This document shows positions 9,704 through 19,972 of a stretch of DNA of 64,000 nt, in pieces. The stretch is from Limisphaerales bacterium. Its GTDB lineage: Bacteria; Verrucomicrobiota; Verrucomicrobiia; Limisphaerales; AAA164-E04. The stretch covers positions 1-64,000 of the forward strand of contig JAMASS010000006.1 in NCBI GenBank assembly GCA_024761205.1, given 5' to 3'. Position 1 is the stretch's first letter. Every line of letters starts with the position of its first letter. A program made the position numbers and the translations under genes. The notes beneath the pieces were generated by a model. The model worked only from the letters and a program-made list of their open reading frames with translations, made no database searches and was not told where the DNA came from.

Positions 9704-10234
9704 CTATTCCGCCGCCGAACTGCCTGCGCCACTCTGTCCTGCTTCCTCGAGGGCAGCGGGGGGCGAGAGGACCAAGCGGACGACCCGCCACAGGCAATAG
9801 AGCACCGCGAGTCCGCATCCGAGAGGGATGCTGAGCTGAACGGCCATTCGCGGCAACCCCGTGCTCGGTATCAAAGAATGGCCGATTGCCCCGATCCAAG
9901 CGAGACTGTAGAAGCACATGACCCCGTTCAGAAGCCCCACAAGAAAAACACCGAGCAAATCGGCCAACCACTTCATTCGCCGAGGAAGGCGATTGATCAC
10001 GACCATAATCCTAATATGCTCCCAGCGACCCACACCGACCGCCGCGCCGATTGCCGTCGTGTAGACAAAGAGCATGGTAATCACCTCGTTGGCGCCCGGA
10101 ATCGAAGAATTGAAAAGATAGCGCAGGGCGACCAAGACCGCCACGATCAACAAGACAAGACAGAGCAACCCTCCAATGAGATGCTCCAGAAAGCAGGTAA
10201 ATCGCCGCTCCAACCGCACCAAACGATCAAGCAT
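9704..10234 (-). CDS. dctQ: TRAP transporter small permease DctQ-like
   Basis: This 176-residue protein has four membrane helices, the usual form of the small TRAP permease. Landmarks are LVALRYLFNSSIPGANE after the first helix and VGRWEHIRI after the second, the typical E-x-I/V-x pattern of DctQ. I prefer the ATG at 10234 (MLDRLVRLERR, preceded by GGTGA) to the in-frame start at 10345, which would run into dctP. The C-terminus (EEAGQSGAGSSAAE) is a polar tail. It sits between dctP and dctM in one operon with gaps of 40 and 4 bases. Confidence 0.9.
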   Translation of the reverse strand: MLDRLVRLERRFTCFLEHLIGGLLCLVLLIVAVLVALRYLFNSSIPGANEVITMLFVYTTAIGAAVGVGRWEHIRIMVVINRLPRRMKWLADLLGVFLVGLLNGVMCFYSLAWIGAIGHSLIPSTGLPRMAVQLSIPLGCGLAVLYCLWRVVRLVLSPPAALEEAGQSGAGSSAAE

Positions 10235-10274
10235 CTTCACCAACCGGCCCTTGATTGCTGCACCTTCACACCAA

Positions 10275-11273
10275 TCATTCACCTCGTCGAGCCGCTCGCC
10301 GGGCCTGTTTGATGTCCTCAAACGAGAAATCTCCCTTAGCAACAAAATACTGGTAGACGGGTTCGACGGCCTGTCTAAACGGCTCCAGGTCCTCGCCGGA
10401 TAACGTATTCACTTCGAGTTTTTGGGAAAGTTGATCAATGAATTCGCCCTCCTTTTCCCGATTCAATCGGTCGCTCAACTCCATGGTCTTCTTCGCAACC
10501 GCATCAAAAATCTTCTGCAATTCGGAAGGCAAGGATTCATACCAAGTCAAATTGACCATGAACGGGTCCGGTCCAGTCGCATAATTGGAAATGGTTAGAT
10601 ACTTCGAGACCTCAAAAACCTTGAAGTCCCAAATGTTCGACGGCGCATTATCCTGCCCGTCCACCACGCCAGTCTGCAATGCCTGATATACCTCGATGTA
10701 AGAAATCTCCTGCGGATTCGCTCCAAACGCTCGCGCGGTTTGAACATAAACCTCCTGCGATGGAACCCGCATCTTCAAGCCCTTCAAATCATCTGGATGC
10801 TTGATGGGGTGCTTGTTGTTGGTATGGGCACGGAATCCCTGAGATATTCCGGTCGCCGGAATATGGAATCCCCTCGCCTTGGCATCGGCATTCACCGATT
10901 CCATGAAACTACTGTTGACCAAACGAATCGCTTGATCCCAATCGTCAACCAAAAAAGGGAGCGTGAACAAATTAAACTTCGGATTGGCGTCCGCAAAAAA
11001 TCCGCCACGGGTCCCCTGAATCCCCCCGGTGGCCACCAAATCCATCAGCTCCCTTTCGTTGCCCAAAACACCGCCGAAAAACAATTCCACCTTGATGCGG
11101 CCCTGCGTCTCCTTTTCCAGCTGCTCCTTAAAATAGAGCATCGATTGACTGCGCAACGCCGCCTCAGGTTGCTCGTTGCCGTATTTAAAGACAATCTGAT
11201 CGGAACGCTGCCCGCAAGAGGCAAACAGCAGGCAGACACTAAGAAGAGAACAGCTAAGAATCTGACGAGCCAT
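10275..11273 (-). CDS. dctP: TRAP transporter solute-binding lipoprotein DctP-like
   Basis: This 332-residue protein is the extracytoplasmic solute receptor. The ATG at 11273 gives a lipoprotein leader with lipobox FASC, so it is anchored through Cys20 rather than free in the periplasm. DctP signatures are the GGVLGNERELMDLV segment, LKGLKMRVPSQEVYV with the conserved Arg that pairs with a substrate carboxylate, and EVYQALQTGVVDGQDN. In-frame sequence upstream to 11495 belongs to the dead isomerase gene in another frame. It is first gene of the dctPQM operon. A relic of a sugar-phosphate isomerase directly upstream suggests the substrate was a sugar acid, which is inference. Confidence 0.93.
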   Translation of the reverse strand: MARQILSCSLLSVCLLFASCGQRSDQIVFKYGNEQPEAALRSQSMLYFKEQLEKETQGRIKVELFFGGVLGNERELMDLVATGGIQGTRGGFFADANPKFNLFTLPFLVDDWDQAIRLVNSSFMESVNADAKARGFHIPATGISQGFRAHTNNKHPIKHPDDLKGLKMRVPSQEVYVQTARAFGANPQEISYIEVYQALQTGVVDGQDNAPSNIWDFKVFEVSKYLTISNYATGPDPFMVNLTWYESLPSELQKIFDAVAKKTMELSDRLNREKEGEFIDQLSQKLEVNTLSGEDLEPFRQAVEPVYQYFVAKGDFSFEDIKQARRAARRGE

Positions 11274-11277
11274 GCGC

Positions 11278-12136
11278 TTAGTAAACGGCGGTAGACTGAA
11301 CCAGGCAAGCCAAGGGATTCCAGCCAAAAAGACGTTTAAACTCGGCCAAGGACTCACGAAAACCCGCCTCAAAGTCACCACCATCCAGACAATAAACGCT
11401 CTCAAACGAAATGACACCATCATACTGACCATCAACCAACCCCTTAGCAATGCGTTCCAGATAGAGGGCCACCTGACCATTCCCAAGAGCGCCAAACATC
11501 ACTATGGCCTTTGGCATATTAACGATTCCATCCTTGAAGCGGGAATGCCCGAGATACCCGCCCCTCAATGCCTCATAACCGTCAGGAAAACAGGCTCGCT
11601 CGCATAGAAGAGACAATTCCCCGGGTCCCAAAGGCTCTTGAAATGCGGCGATCCCAAACCGTCGACCAATTTACGGCCAAGGTACGCAGCGGCACCATTG
11701 CATTGTCCTCGATCTCGAGCACCAATATAACGCCATTCCACTCCCCGCAAGTTTCACCGGACCTTCCAACAACTTCAATAGCTTGTCCCAGGCCCCGAGG
11801 CTCACGATCCAATGATCCGAACTCACGAAAGGCTTGCGCATTTCGATACATCGCTTCAACCCTCCAAAATGTTTCCTATAGTTTGCATCTCGCACCTCCG
11901 TGTTTGCCCTACTAACAAACCCGCAAAGCTGAGGCGGAAGATGCAGGCAACCTTGACTCCAAACGATCTACCAGACTTTTGGCACGCGCCATCTCATCAT
12001 CGCTCAGATCGCTGACCTCTTTATCCCAGAGATATTGCAACTCCGCATACTCCAGCCCAGCCCCAGTCACCACCTGTAAGGCGTGCTCAAAGTCACGGCC
12101 GATACCATCCATAATAACTCCTAGTTTTCCCATCAC
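11278..12136 (-). pseudogene. Sugar phosphate isomerase/epimerase, frameshifted relic
   Basis: The minus strand from 12136 starts MMGKLGVIMDGIGRDFEHAL and AELQYLWDKEVSDLSDDE, a clear N-terminus of the xylose-isomerase-like TIM-barrel family. Reading then breaks. The middle is spread over frames with YRKHFGGLKRC, LLKLLEGPVK and GVILVLEIEDN. The C-terminal part, 11278-11631, is again in one frame with FKDGIVNMPKAI and DGQYDGVISFESVY. At least three frameshifts are needed across about 286 residues. It ends 4 bases before the dctP start and was probably the first gene of that operon. Confidence 0.82.
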
Positions 12137-12400
12137 CCCTGCCCTACGATTCCAAAATCACCGTGGAAGTCGAACCGATCAACGCCTGCAACGAGGCCTC
12201 GACCCTCTGCCCCATACCCACCTCTTCTCCCATATGGAGAATATTACCACCGACCGCATTCATCACATCCTGATACCCCTTCCCATACCTCCCCCTTGCC
12301 AGCCGCCATCAAGGCCAAACCGCCAAGGCGCTAAAATTCTAATTCCCACCTCCAGTGCCTCCGCGTGAGACCTCTCCCTTTCAATCCCGTCAGTGGACAT

Positions 12401-13642
12401 CTAACGCTTGAAGTGATAATCAGCGAAGTCCATAAACTGCCGCCAATCATACAGCTCCACCGAGTGCCCCCCCTCCCGAACGTGATATCCGACATCGCTT
12501 TCAATGATCGGCTTTCCGACCTCCGGCGACGCCTCCGAGGCCAGCCCCTTCTTGCCTAGAAGCTCATAAACCGGACTAGCATGATAGGCGGACAAATACT
12601 CGCCGCGGGAATCCGCCCAGGTATCGTCGACACTGCTGTGCACATACACGGGTCGCGGCGCAATGCAGGCCAGCAACATGTGCTGGTCCACCGGCAAGTC
12701 ATCCTCCTGTTCCACAAACTTCCAAGCATTACGGCAAAGCCAATACGGGAATCGGGTCACCATCTTCTTTAAAGTCTCGCCAGACTTTCGACGCCACAAT
12801 GCCGCACCGGCGCAACCCGATTGCGCCGAAATGGCAATCGCAAACCGCTCGTCCTGCGCGGCCGTCCAAAGGGTTGCCTTCCCCATCTTGGAATGCCCCA
12901 TGATCGCCACCCGGGTATGATCGATGTCGTCATCGGTTTCCAAATAATCCATCCCGCGCATGGCGCCCCACGCACAGGTGGACAACACGCCCCACTCATG
13001 CGCCTTGGGAAAGCTCTGCCCCTCGGGGTAAAAGAGTCTATGAATGCTTTTCAGAAACTCCACCTCGTTGTGCCGCACCAAATCTTGTTGATAAACTGCA
13101 CAGAATCCGTAACCACGGTCAAACAACTCACCCAATGGCCAACCGCTCTTCAGCCGCCCGGGCCGCGTGGTCGACGCGTCAAAATCCTTTGACTGCGTAT
13201 TGTTGAAACTATGTTTGAAAAATGCAGGCGCTAGCCTATCGACACGGTTGGGAACGAATACCAGGAAATGCATCGACATCTTGCCCTTCTCATTGCGCAG
13301 ATGGATCTTCACATCCTTTCGCGTCGCCTTGCCGTCCATGAAATTCGGGTCCACCTTAACCACCTCAAAGGATGTCTCAATCGGGTTGTCGGGCTCCGGT
13401 ACACGTCCGTAAATGAGATTCGAGAAAAGCGACAGAATCTCGGGGCGGCGGACCGTCCGCCACTCCTCCGCTGTCGTCACCGCCTCTCCTTGCGAAGTCA
13501 CCAATAGGGGAGGCAAATCGTAGTGGGGCAGTCGCTCTTCGTCGTAGTTGACATCCGCATCATACTCTTTTGCCTCGCGCGCAAACCCAACGGTAGCGAA
13601 AAAACCTGCCACCAAAATCCAGATCACCAATCTTTTCATCAT
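12401..13642 (-). CDS. CE15-like glucuronoyl esterase / acetylxylan esterase family hydrolase
   Basis: This 413-residue secreted alpha/beta hydrolase resembles carbohydrate esterase family 15. A signal peptide (MMKRLVIWILVAGFFATVGFA) is followed by an N-terminal part with LPPLLVTSQGEAV. The nucleophile elbow GHSKMGKATLW has Ser251, the family pattern G-x-S-R/K-x-G-K. A His at about 393 in EGGHSVELYDW fits the catalytic His. CE15 enzymes cut ester bonds between lignin alcohols and glucuronic acid in xylan, and many bacterial ones act on other uronate esters. It lies behind a TRAP transporter on the same strand, which fits a uronate-use locus. About 260 bases without a gene separate it from the isomerase relic. 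Confidence 0.85.
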   Translation of the reverse strand: MMKRLVIWILVAGFFATVGFAREAKEYDADVNYDEERLPHYDLPPLLVTSQGEAVTTAEEWRTVRRPEILSLFSNLIYGRVPEPDNPIETSFEVVKVDPNFMDGKATRKDVKIHLRNEKGKMSMHFLVFVPNRVDRLAPAFFKHSFNNTQSKDFDASTTRPGRLKSGWPLGELFDRGYGFCAVYQQDLVRHNEVEFLKSIHRLFYPEGQSFPKAHEWGVLSTCAWGAMRGMDYLETDDDIDHTRVAIMGHSKMGKATLWTAAQDERFAIAISAQSGCAGAALWRRKSGETLKKMVTRFPYWLCRNAWKFVEQEDDLPVDQHMLLACIAPRPVYVHSSVDDTWADSRGEYLSAYHASPVYELLGKKGLASEASPEVGKPIIESDVGYHVREGGHSVELYDWRQFMDFADYHFKR

Positions 13643-13658
13643 GCCCTAATCGTTGCTG

Positions 13659-13960
13659 CTAAAATATCCATTCGGACGGGAGACACTTGTTGATCAGATT
13701 CTGGTAATATCCCTTATCCCACCGTGGCATTTCCGTACACTAGAGGTAAAGATCATAGGGGTTTAATTTCCGTACCCAGAACAGCATCTCGCGATCATGA
13801 TCGCCACAAAGATAGCCACACTCGTTTTCGTAATGCCAGGCATAAAATGAGTGGCAGCGGACCATATACAGGGCTGGCACCGGGAGGTAGTCCTTCAAAA
13901 TGTGATACACATACTCGCCATGACCCCGCGATATATGAACGCTTCGCAAACCGCATCCCT
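13659..13960 (-). pseudogene. C-terminal remnant of an unidentified protein
   Basis: On the minus strand a coding-like tail reads GEYVYHILKDYLPVPALYMV and ECGYLCGDHDREMLFWVRKL, then meets an in-frame TAG. It continues in the same frame with CTEMPRWDKGYYQNLINKC until a second TAG at 13659. The aromatic-rich sequence looks like the end of a real enzyme, perhaps a glycoside hydrolase, but I do not recognise it. The N-terminal part is gone; the region beyond 13960 belongs to the plus-strand relic. Confidence 0.35.
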
Positions 13961-14565
13961 CTTCGTAGACACCCGATCTTGTGTTGCAGCGAGGGTCGCC
14001 GTTGTTGCGGAAAAGCACCGTACCTCCATGGCTTGGTTTGTCCGTCAGGCCGTCGCGGACTTCCTCGAACGCTACTGCAACGACGAGACGCAACTTCCCC
14101 TGCCTTTAGCCGCGGCGCGTTCCGAACGCCGCGGGCGGCGCGTGAGCCCGGAACTTTCGATGCCGCGCAGCGATCTTCCCTTCGGTAGCGAGTTTTCGCC
14201 CGCTCAGATCGATCTCCCGGTCCTGCTGAAACTCGCGCACAAGCACGGGAGCGATTGGAAAAGCTTCGAGGCCACTGTCAGGAACCGGTAATTCATCGAA
14301 CACGACACCTCCAACTACAACAAGCGCAAGCCTGCCAACAACACCAAGCCGTCTCTGCGCGCCTATGGCCTCATCGACGAAAAGGATACCAAACTCACCG
14401 AGACCGGCTTGGCGCTCTACGATCTCCGCAAAACGACGACCGCGCACTGTATGAAACTCTTGCACGGCATATTCTAAAACACCTGCACGGCATGAATTTC
14501 GTTCAGTGCATTCTCGACATGCACGCCGCCGGAGAAACCATTGACCTCAACAAGCTGCGCCAATA
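13920..14565 (+). pseudogene. RHH-domain plus restriction-associated protein relic
   Basis: The N-terminal part resembles a ribbon-helix-helix protein: AVVAEKHRTSMAWFVRQAVA followed by ETQLPLPL. Then comes a winged-helix-like protein, FSPAQIDLPVLLKLAHKHGS. An in-frame TAA near 14290 and a frameshift near 14440 break it, after which LYETLARHILKHLHGMNFVQ and GETIDLNKLRQ continue in other frames. I know this protein type only as a companion encoded before DNA methyltransferases, and the methyltransferase relic follows directly. The function of the companion is not known to me. Confidence 0.5.
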
Positions 14566-14660
14566 GCTCCACGAACGCGACATCGCCGTCCCGCGCGGCG
14601 GAAGACACATGAGCACGTCGCTCCTGTGGCTCGGACGGGCCGGCGTCTTTGTTTCCGTTA

Positions 14661-15291
14661 TCGGGTAAATCAAATGTGCGTCAAGGACGCCATCAACGCC
14701 GTGTGGTGGTTGGCCAAGACGCCCTGGCCGAAGGCGAGCAATCGGCGTGTCCTGCAACCCTACAGCCCGAGCATGCAGACACTGTTGGCCAAGGGCTACA
14801 AAGCGAAGAAGCGGCCCTCGGGTCACGATATCAGCGAGAAATTCAGCATCGACAACGGGGCCGCAATCCCACCCCAACCTCATTGCGATTCCCAACACCG
14901 AGAGTAACAGCTTCTATCTGCGTTACTGCGAGGAAAAAGGTTCCAAACCGCACCCCACCCGCTACCCTGCGGAACTACCCGAATATTTCATACGCATGCT
15001 GACCGAGCCCGGTGATCTTGTGCTTGACCCCTTCGCCGGCAGCTGCGTTACCGGTGAAGTGTGCGAACGCACGGAGCGCCAGTGGACCTGCATCGAGCTC
15101 GTGCGCGACTACTGCGAGGCAGCGCTAGGACGCTTCGTCCGATATCCCTAGGAAACGGCCAAGCTCATCACGGATCTGGGCAGCCCTACGAACTACTATC
15201 GGTTACCTCGTCCAGACATCTTGTGGAATGGCGCCGACGGCGAGCCCCTGCCGAAAGACGGTGGCAAGTCACGCCGCCTCATAAAAGACAG
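14661..15291 (+). pseudogene. Site-specific DNA methyltransferase, C-terminal relic
   Basis: Three frames carry colinear pieces of a beta-type DNA methylase: VKDAINAVWWLAKTPWPKA, LQPYSPSMQTLLAKGYKAKK, SGHDISEKFSIDNGAAIPP, NLIAIPNTESNSFYLRYC and HPTRYPAELPEYFIRMLT. The AdoMet motif I DLVLDPFAGSCVTG follows. The catalytic TSPPY segment and all N-terminal sequence are absent, so about half the gene is deleted. A tail with PRPDILWNGADGEPLPKDGG continues to 15291 after a stop at about 15151. The enzyme cannot work. Confidence 0.72.
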
Positions 15292-15439
15292 GGCAGGTGA
15301 ACATGCAAAAAAGCAAGGGACGCAACGCCATTGCTGGTCAAGGTAGAACCACTACCCTCCTGACTGCGCCTTCAACAAAAAATAGAAACGCCGCACAAGT
15401 GTCTGCAAGGTAGTTTCAAGAAATCGAACGGGTAGCTAC

Positions 15440-15979
15440 TATGATCTGTGCACAGGTCATTGTGCTCTCGCACGACGCCACCTTCCTCAAGCAAGTTTGG
15501 GACAAGGCGCCGGCAGCCGAGCGCATTGCCTTCACCCTCGCCGATCACCGTGCGCAAAGGCATGAAGATCATACCCGTGGAGCTTGAGCACGCCTGCCAA
15601 AGCCGTACAGCCACGGACATCGACGACTTGCTAGCCTATCTGACCACCGGCGCGGGCGCGCCTCTCGACCTCATCCGCAAGATGCGCGCCGTTCCCGAAA
15701 CTCATTGCTGGACCGCCTACCCTGTCTGCCTGTTTCCAAACCGGGCAGGATACGCTTGGCAAAATCGTCCAGAAGATCCGTGAGGGCGGCGATCGACACT
15801 GCGCCCATGCCCTGTATAACAAACTGAACCAGATCAACGACGACACCAGAGAGCACCATCATGGTGAAAACGTGGCTACCGTGGCGTCCGACCAGATCGA
15901 CTCGCAGGAATTCACCGGCTACATCAAACGTACGCTCATGATTGTCAACGCCCTCCAGTCTTGCGTCCGCGCGGCCTAG
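15440..15979 (+). pseudogene. AAA ATPase (AAA_13/RloC-like), C-terminal relic
   Basis: The plus strand reads IVLSHDATFLKQVWDKAPA and IAFTLADHRAQRHEDHT, then shifts frame to VELEHACQSRTATDIDDLLA and YLTTGAGAPLDLIRKMRAV, and again to GKIVQKIREGGDRHCAHAL and NKLNQINDDTREHHHGE, ending EFTGYIKRTLMIVNALQS. These match the C-terminal lobe of long defence-type ATPases of the AAA_13 class. The Walker A domain is missing. With the methyltransferase relic it marks the remains of a restriction or nuclease defence locus. Confidence 0.6.
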
Positions 15980-16446
15980 GCTGCCGAAATACTACCTGCC
16001 GCATTTGCGAGTGAGACGGTGACACGGGCTGTCTGCATCCACTTCCGCACCATTCCACTCACTGTGCTTTGCATGGCCGGCTCCGCTCATGCACCACAGC
16101 GGCTCCGCTATGCATCGCACACCACGCTCCCGCCCCGTCAATCCGGTTGAACGCTGAAGCTGTTGCACTGCCTTGCAGTCGCTAATTTAACACACCTGCA
16201 GCATCTCGACGCCTACCTTGCCCTGTCTGCGCTCCCTTGCCGTTTTTCGCCGCCTTCCAACGTCGCCACCTCCCGGAAAAGAGCATATGCTCCTCAATAG
16301 CGGGCATGTATCCGTTCATGTATCGGTCGGAATTATCGGTGCTGGATCAATGGCTTGAGTGTCACACAAAGCGTGTTTCCCGAGACCGACGGGCGCGGAT
16401 GCTGGAGAGAACCCCTCCTGCGGGTTGCCAGGTTAGTATCTACCCT
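15980..16446. other. Noncoding stretch between two relics
   Basis: No gene or clear repeat is visible. Base composition resembles the flanking relics, so this is probably decayed sequence of the same element. Confidence 0.3.
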
Positions 16447-17690
16447 CGACCGGGCGGGCGGCAGAGCTTCGCGACATCATCTGTGATCAGGTCGGCGCGG
16501 TCGCGCGCTTGGCTGATGGCCACGTAGAATGCCTGATGGTTCGTCAATTGCGGGTCATCTTCTGCTGAGCTTTGTCACCGATCCGTCTGCCAGGCGGAAG
16601 CGAACCCCGTCCCGCTCGATTCGCTCGACTGTCGCAGTCTCACTGTTCACCAGCCCCAAGCCCGGATCGTTGCGCGTGTCCAGGCACCTGGTTGCCGGCG
16701 CGAAGCTCTATGCCCTGGCCCGGCCACCACAGGACTCCGTTGTCTTGGCCATTATCGAGACGGATGTTGCCCCATATCCCGTTGATGTCCGCGACTGTGC
16801 ATTCGCCGCTAGCCTCGACGCCGACGGGCTCGCAGGGCCTTGAAGATCACCGTGTCGCCCACCGCGTAGTTCGAGGCCCCACGGCCATTTGCGCACGGGT
16901 AAGCCCGTGCAAGACCAGTTTCTCGCCTTGCCCCGCCGGTCCTGAGATCGTGCCTTCGTCGACTAGGCCATCGGGATCGTCACGTTGATCTCGTCGCGCA
17001 GCCCAAGTCGGCGCAATCACGCCAGTTGCCGCCCGCTGTTCCAGCGAGAGATTGAGCCAGAGCAGCGCCGTCTCGATGCCAAGATTGTCCCGGTCCACCT
17101 GCATCACCCGATCCCCAAGCTTCTCGAACTCGGTCTTGAGCGGGTCGAGATTGCACGAGGTGTCATGGCGGAAGGTCGCCGCCACCATCTTCTGATTGCC
17201 GGCGCGGACCATCGCGCTGCATCCGAGTCTCCATGGCGTTCCTTTCAATCCAAGCGAGCATGCGCTTAACTGCCCGATTGATCATGTACGGCAACGGTCC
17301 GCCTATCGCTGCCGACCATCGCCATGAGCGGCACCGATTTCGGGGCCGAGAGCGTCACGTCGCGGCCCGGCCGGTGCTGGATGTCACTGCCGGCGCGGCG
17401 GCGCCCGAGCTGGCGTCCGCCTGACGCCCGACCTTCGAGGACGGAGAGGAACGCGTCCGGCTCAACCGGACCGGAAAGCCCGAGTGCCGCCGCACCCTGC
17501 AACGGCTAGGCGGTCTTGCCGATCGACGCTACCATCGCCGTGCTTCAATGACCGGGCGTCCAGGTGTTTTTGCCCTGTCCGTCCCGGCGAAATACGCTCA
17601 CTCCGAGCGTGGACAAGGTGCGAACGTCGCGGTTTGCAAACGTGCCGGCGAATGTCGCCGATTAGCGTTTTACCGGACGCGGCAGAGAGC
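16447..17690 (-). pseudogene. MobF-type conjugative relaxase/helicase (TraI/TrwC) relic
   Basis: Read from right to left on the minus strand, pieces in several frames are colinear with MobF relaxases. They are GAAALGLSGPVEPDAF, IQHRPGRDVTLSAPKSVPLM, MVRAGNQKMVAATFRHDTS, DRDNLGIETALLWL, ATGVIAPTWAARRDQ and GEKLVLHGLTRAQMA. These are followed by RNDPGLGLVNSETATVERIE, VRFRLADGS and the helicase end FYVAISQARDRADLITDD. The intervening middle domain is deleted and many frameshifts occur. Such proteins nick and unwind conjugative plasmids and ICEs, so an integrated conjugative element once existed here. Confidence 0.8.
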
Positions 17691-18799
17691 ACCGCGACCA
17701 GTGCCGCTGCACATGCTAAACCCAGGAGAGCACGGTTCGCTGGCAGGGTGGTGGCAGCGGGCAGCGCAGGCAGCGATCGTGGTCCGAACGCGGTGCTGCA
17801 ATAGTGTTGATCATTCTCTTGAGCGCTTCAGCGGCATCTTGAATTACACAAATTACTGAGCAAATTCAGCGCTTTAGAATTCTTCTCGCACTGGAAGAAT
17901 TCCCCTCGGAAAAATCAACAGCCAAGCCGTTTGCCTTTGCGAGCCGTGATCGTGTCCGCCTCGCAATGCGGACAGACTGTGTGATCATGCCAGCGCTGTT
18001 GTGCAAGGTAGACCCGTGCTTGCGTCCGGGAACATCTCGGACATCTGAAGCAGACTGGCCTTCACACCATCGTTCATCGCCGCAACACCTCTCTCATTGC
18101 CGACCCAGAGGACCAGAATGCCCGACTACTGGAGTCAAGTGCGTAATTTCCAAATTAAGAGTAAAAAAGACCCTGTTCTTTGCCTTTGATCTGAATCGTT
18201 GCATTGATTCGATCTTCATCGCCACCAGCACCGTTGAAAACCGCATTTAATCGTCGCCCTTCCTCTTAAAGGGCACTCTCCGTTCGTAATCCCTTTAGGA
18301 ATGATTCCCTTCATTTCCCGGTTTACCGTGTGATGGTTAATGACAGTCTGTGATTTTCCAACTTTGGTGGTGTATTTTTCCGCCACCTGTCTCTGCACGC
18401 TGCCGTCAGCCTCAGAGACTTCATTTCTGAAGATTTTAGGATTGGGCCTTTGCCCGCACTAGGCGAAGATGTCAGGGCACAAGGCAACGAGGAAGACAAC
18501 CAAAGCCTTTGCGAACGCGCTCTGTGAGCCTCTTGATTTGTAGTGATACATCAATCCCACGAAGGCTCGTCCCGGTTTGTGTGGATTGTTGCGATGGTCT
18601 CAGTATCCGGGTGAGTAGGTTTCTTGCAGCAATTCATACAGCCACGCGCAATGCACAGACCATGCCAAGAAGGACAACCACGGGTTGACGCGGGATTTCA
18701 CACGGTTTTGCCGGATGAAAGCGTCAAGCTAAGTAATGATTGCTCGATACTGAGAGTTGAATTCCCAAATCCGACAGCCCGTTGATGAGGTTGCCAAGT
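17691..18799. other. Long stretch without a recognisable gene
   Basis: About 1.1 kb lies between the relaxase relic and the kelch gene. The minus strand has short coding-like pieces (GSVQRQVAEKYTTKVGKSQT near 18400, MNDGVKASLLQMSEMF near 18060). None reaches a family I can name, and stops are frequent. It is probably further decayed mobile DNA. Confidence 0.4.
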
Positions 18800-19807
18800 T
18801 TAACGGCGCTTGATGACGGCCATTTCTAAGGTGGCCAAATGTCCGTGACGACGAGAAGCCCCGGCAATCGCTAGCAGCCCCCCATTCGATGTTGGAACGA
18901 TGCGATGGAAAAAGCGACGCTGCCTGAGCTCGCCCCAAAATTCCCAACCGTCACCAGCGGCATTTAGGGCCAAGACCTTGGCCGAGTATGGACTTACAAT
19001 TAACCTACCATCGACGCGACATGCAGCCGAGCCAAACCCTTGCATCGGTCCGGACGGAATCATGGGGCCCTCAGACCACTCGCCCGTGGCCACGTCATAG
19101 ACATTGACCTTGCGGGAAGGATCATTCTCGGTATCCATACCCCCAATGAAATAGACTTTGCTACCGACACTCTCCGCAGACAAGGCGCGTCGCTGAAACG
19201 TCTGCGGGACTACTTCCCACTTCAATTCGGGCTTCGCCAGATCGATAATAAACATCGTGTCATACCAAAACTTACCGCCCGCTTCGCCCTCCATCTTCCA
19301 ACCGCCGCCCACGAGAACCTTAGACTCCACGATCACAGCTTCATGACTCGACCGGGCGTCCGGCATAGGCGGAAGATTCTCCCACTTCCGCTGCTCCAAA
19401 TCATAGCGAGCAAACTCAGTGAGGGAGTAAAGACCCACTTCGCTGCCTGCCTCATCCCTCGGCTGCAGGCCACCGACGCGATAAATGGCATTCTCATAGG
19501 CAAACAGTCGCGTGCCCTGCGCTCGAGTCGCGCCCGGAAGCGTCTTCCACTCACTCCCGCCATCCAATTTCAAACGCACGAAATCTCCCAAGGTGGTCTC
19601 AACCGAGTAGCTGTGGGCCTTACCGGTATGCCCGCCATAGACATACACCCAACCATCAAGAACCTCGGCGCCAAAACTCGTGACGGCTTTGGGCAACGAC
19701 GGCAAACTCAGCAAGCCGTTCTCCGCCGACTCGGACGCCTTGATGTATTGGACCGAAAGGGTCGCAACCAACGCAACCCAAGAAAATCTCACTAAATGAC
19801 GCTTCAT
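18800..19807 (-). CDS. Secreted kelch-repeat beta-propeller protein
   Basis: This 335-residue protein has an N-terminal signal peptide (MKRHLVRFSWVALVATLSVQ) and kelch-type repeats. Each repeat carries the diglycine and spaced aromatic pattern: GGHTGKAHSYS, GGLQPRDEAGSEV, SHEAVIVESKVLVGGGWKM, VYFIGGMDTENDP, and a last blade with GLLAIAGASRRHG. It resembles NanM-type N-acetylneuraminate epimerases and galactose-oxidase-like propellers. Verrucomicrobia often use these on extracellular glycans. No catalytic residue can be assigned by eye, so substrate is open. It stands alone between decayed DNA and bfr. Confidence 0.85.
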   Translation of the reverse strand: MKRHLVRFSWVALVATLSVQYIKASESAENGLLSLPSLPKAVTSFGAEVLDGWVYVYGGHTGKAHSYSVETTLGDFVRLKLDGGSEWKTLPGATRAQGTRLFAYENAIYRVGGLQPRDEAGSEVGLYSLTEFARYDLEQRKWENLPPMPDARSSHEAVIVESKVLVGGGWKMEGEAGGKFWYDTMFIIDLAKPELKWEVVPQTFQRRALSAESVGSKVYFIGGMDTENDPSRKVNVYDVATGEWSEGPMIPSGPMQGFGSAACRVDGRLIVSPYSAKVLALNAAGDGWEFWGELRQRRFFHRIVPTSNGGLLAIAGASRRHGHLATLEMAVIKRR

Positions 19808-19972
19808 CGAAATGAGCCTACGTCCGATTTCAAATAAGGGGCTATTGATTGGTTGCTATTTTTTGTCGATAGAATGTCCCATTTAGGAATTCATAGAAGC
19901 CGATGTCAATCGGCTAGCAAATCCAATCGAGATCGAGCGAAGTCACCTTCGCTGCCACAAATCACGCCAAGC

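Noticed and set aside
16529-17269. Several plus-strand frames in the 16.5-17.3 kb region
   Set aside because: The minus strand carries colinear relaxase segments; the plus frames are shadows in GC-rich DNA.
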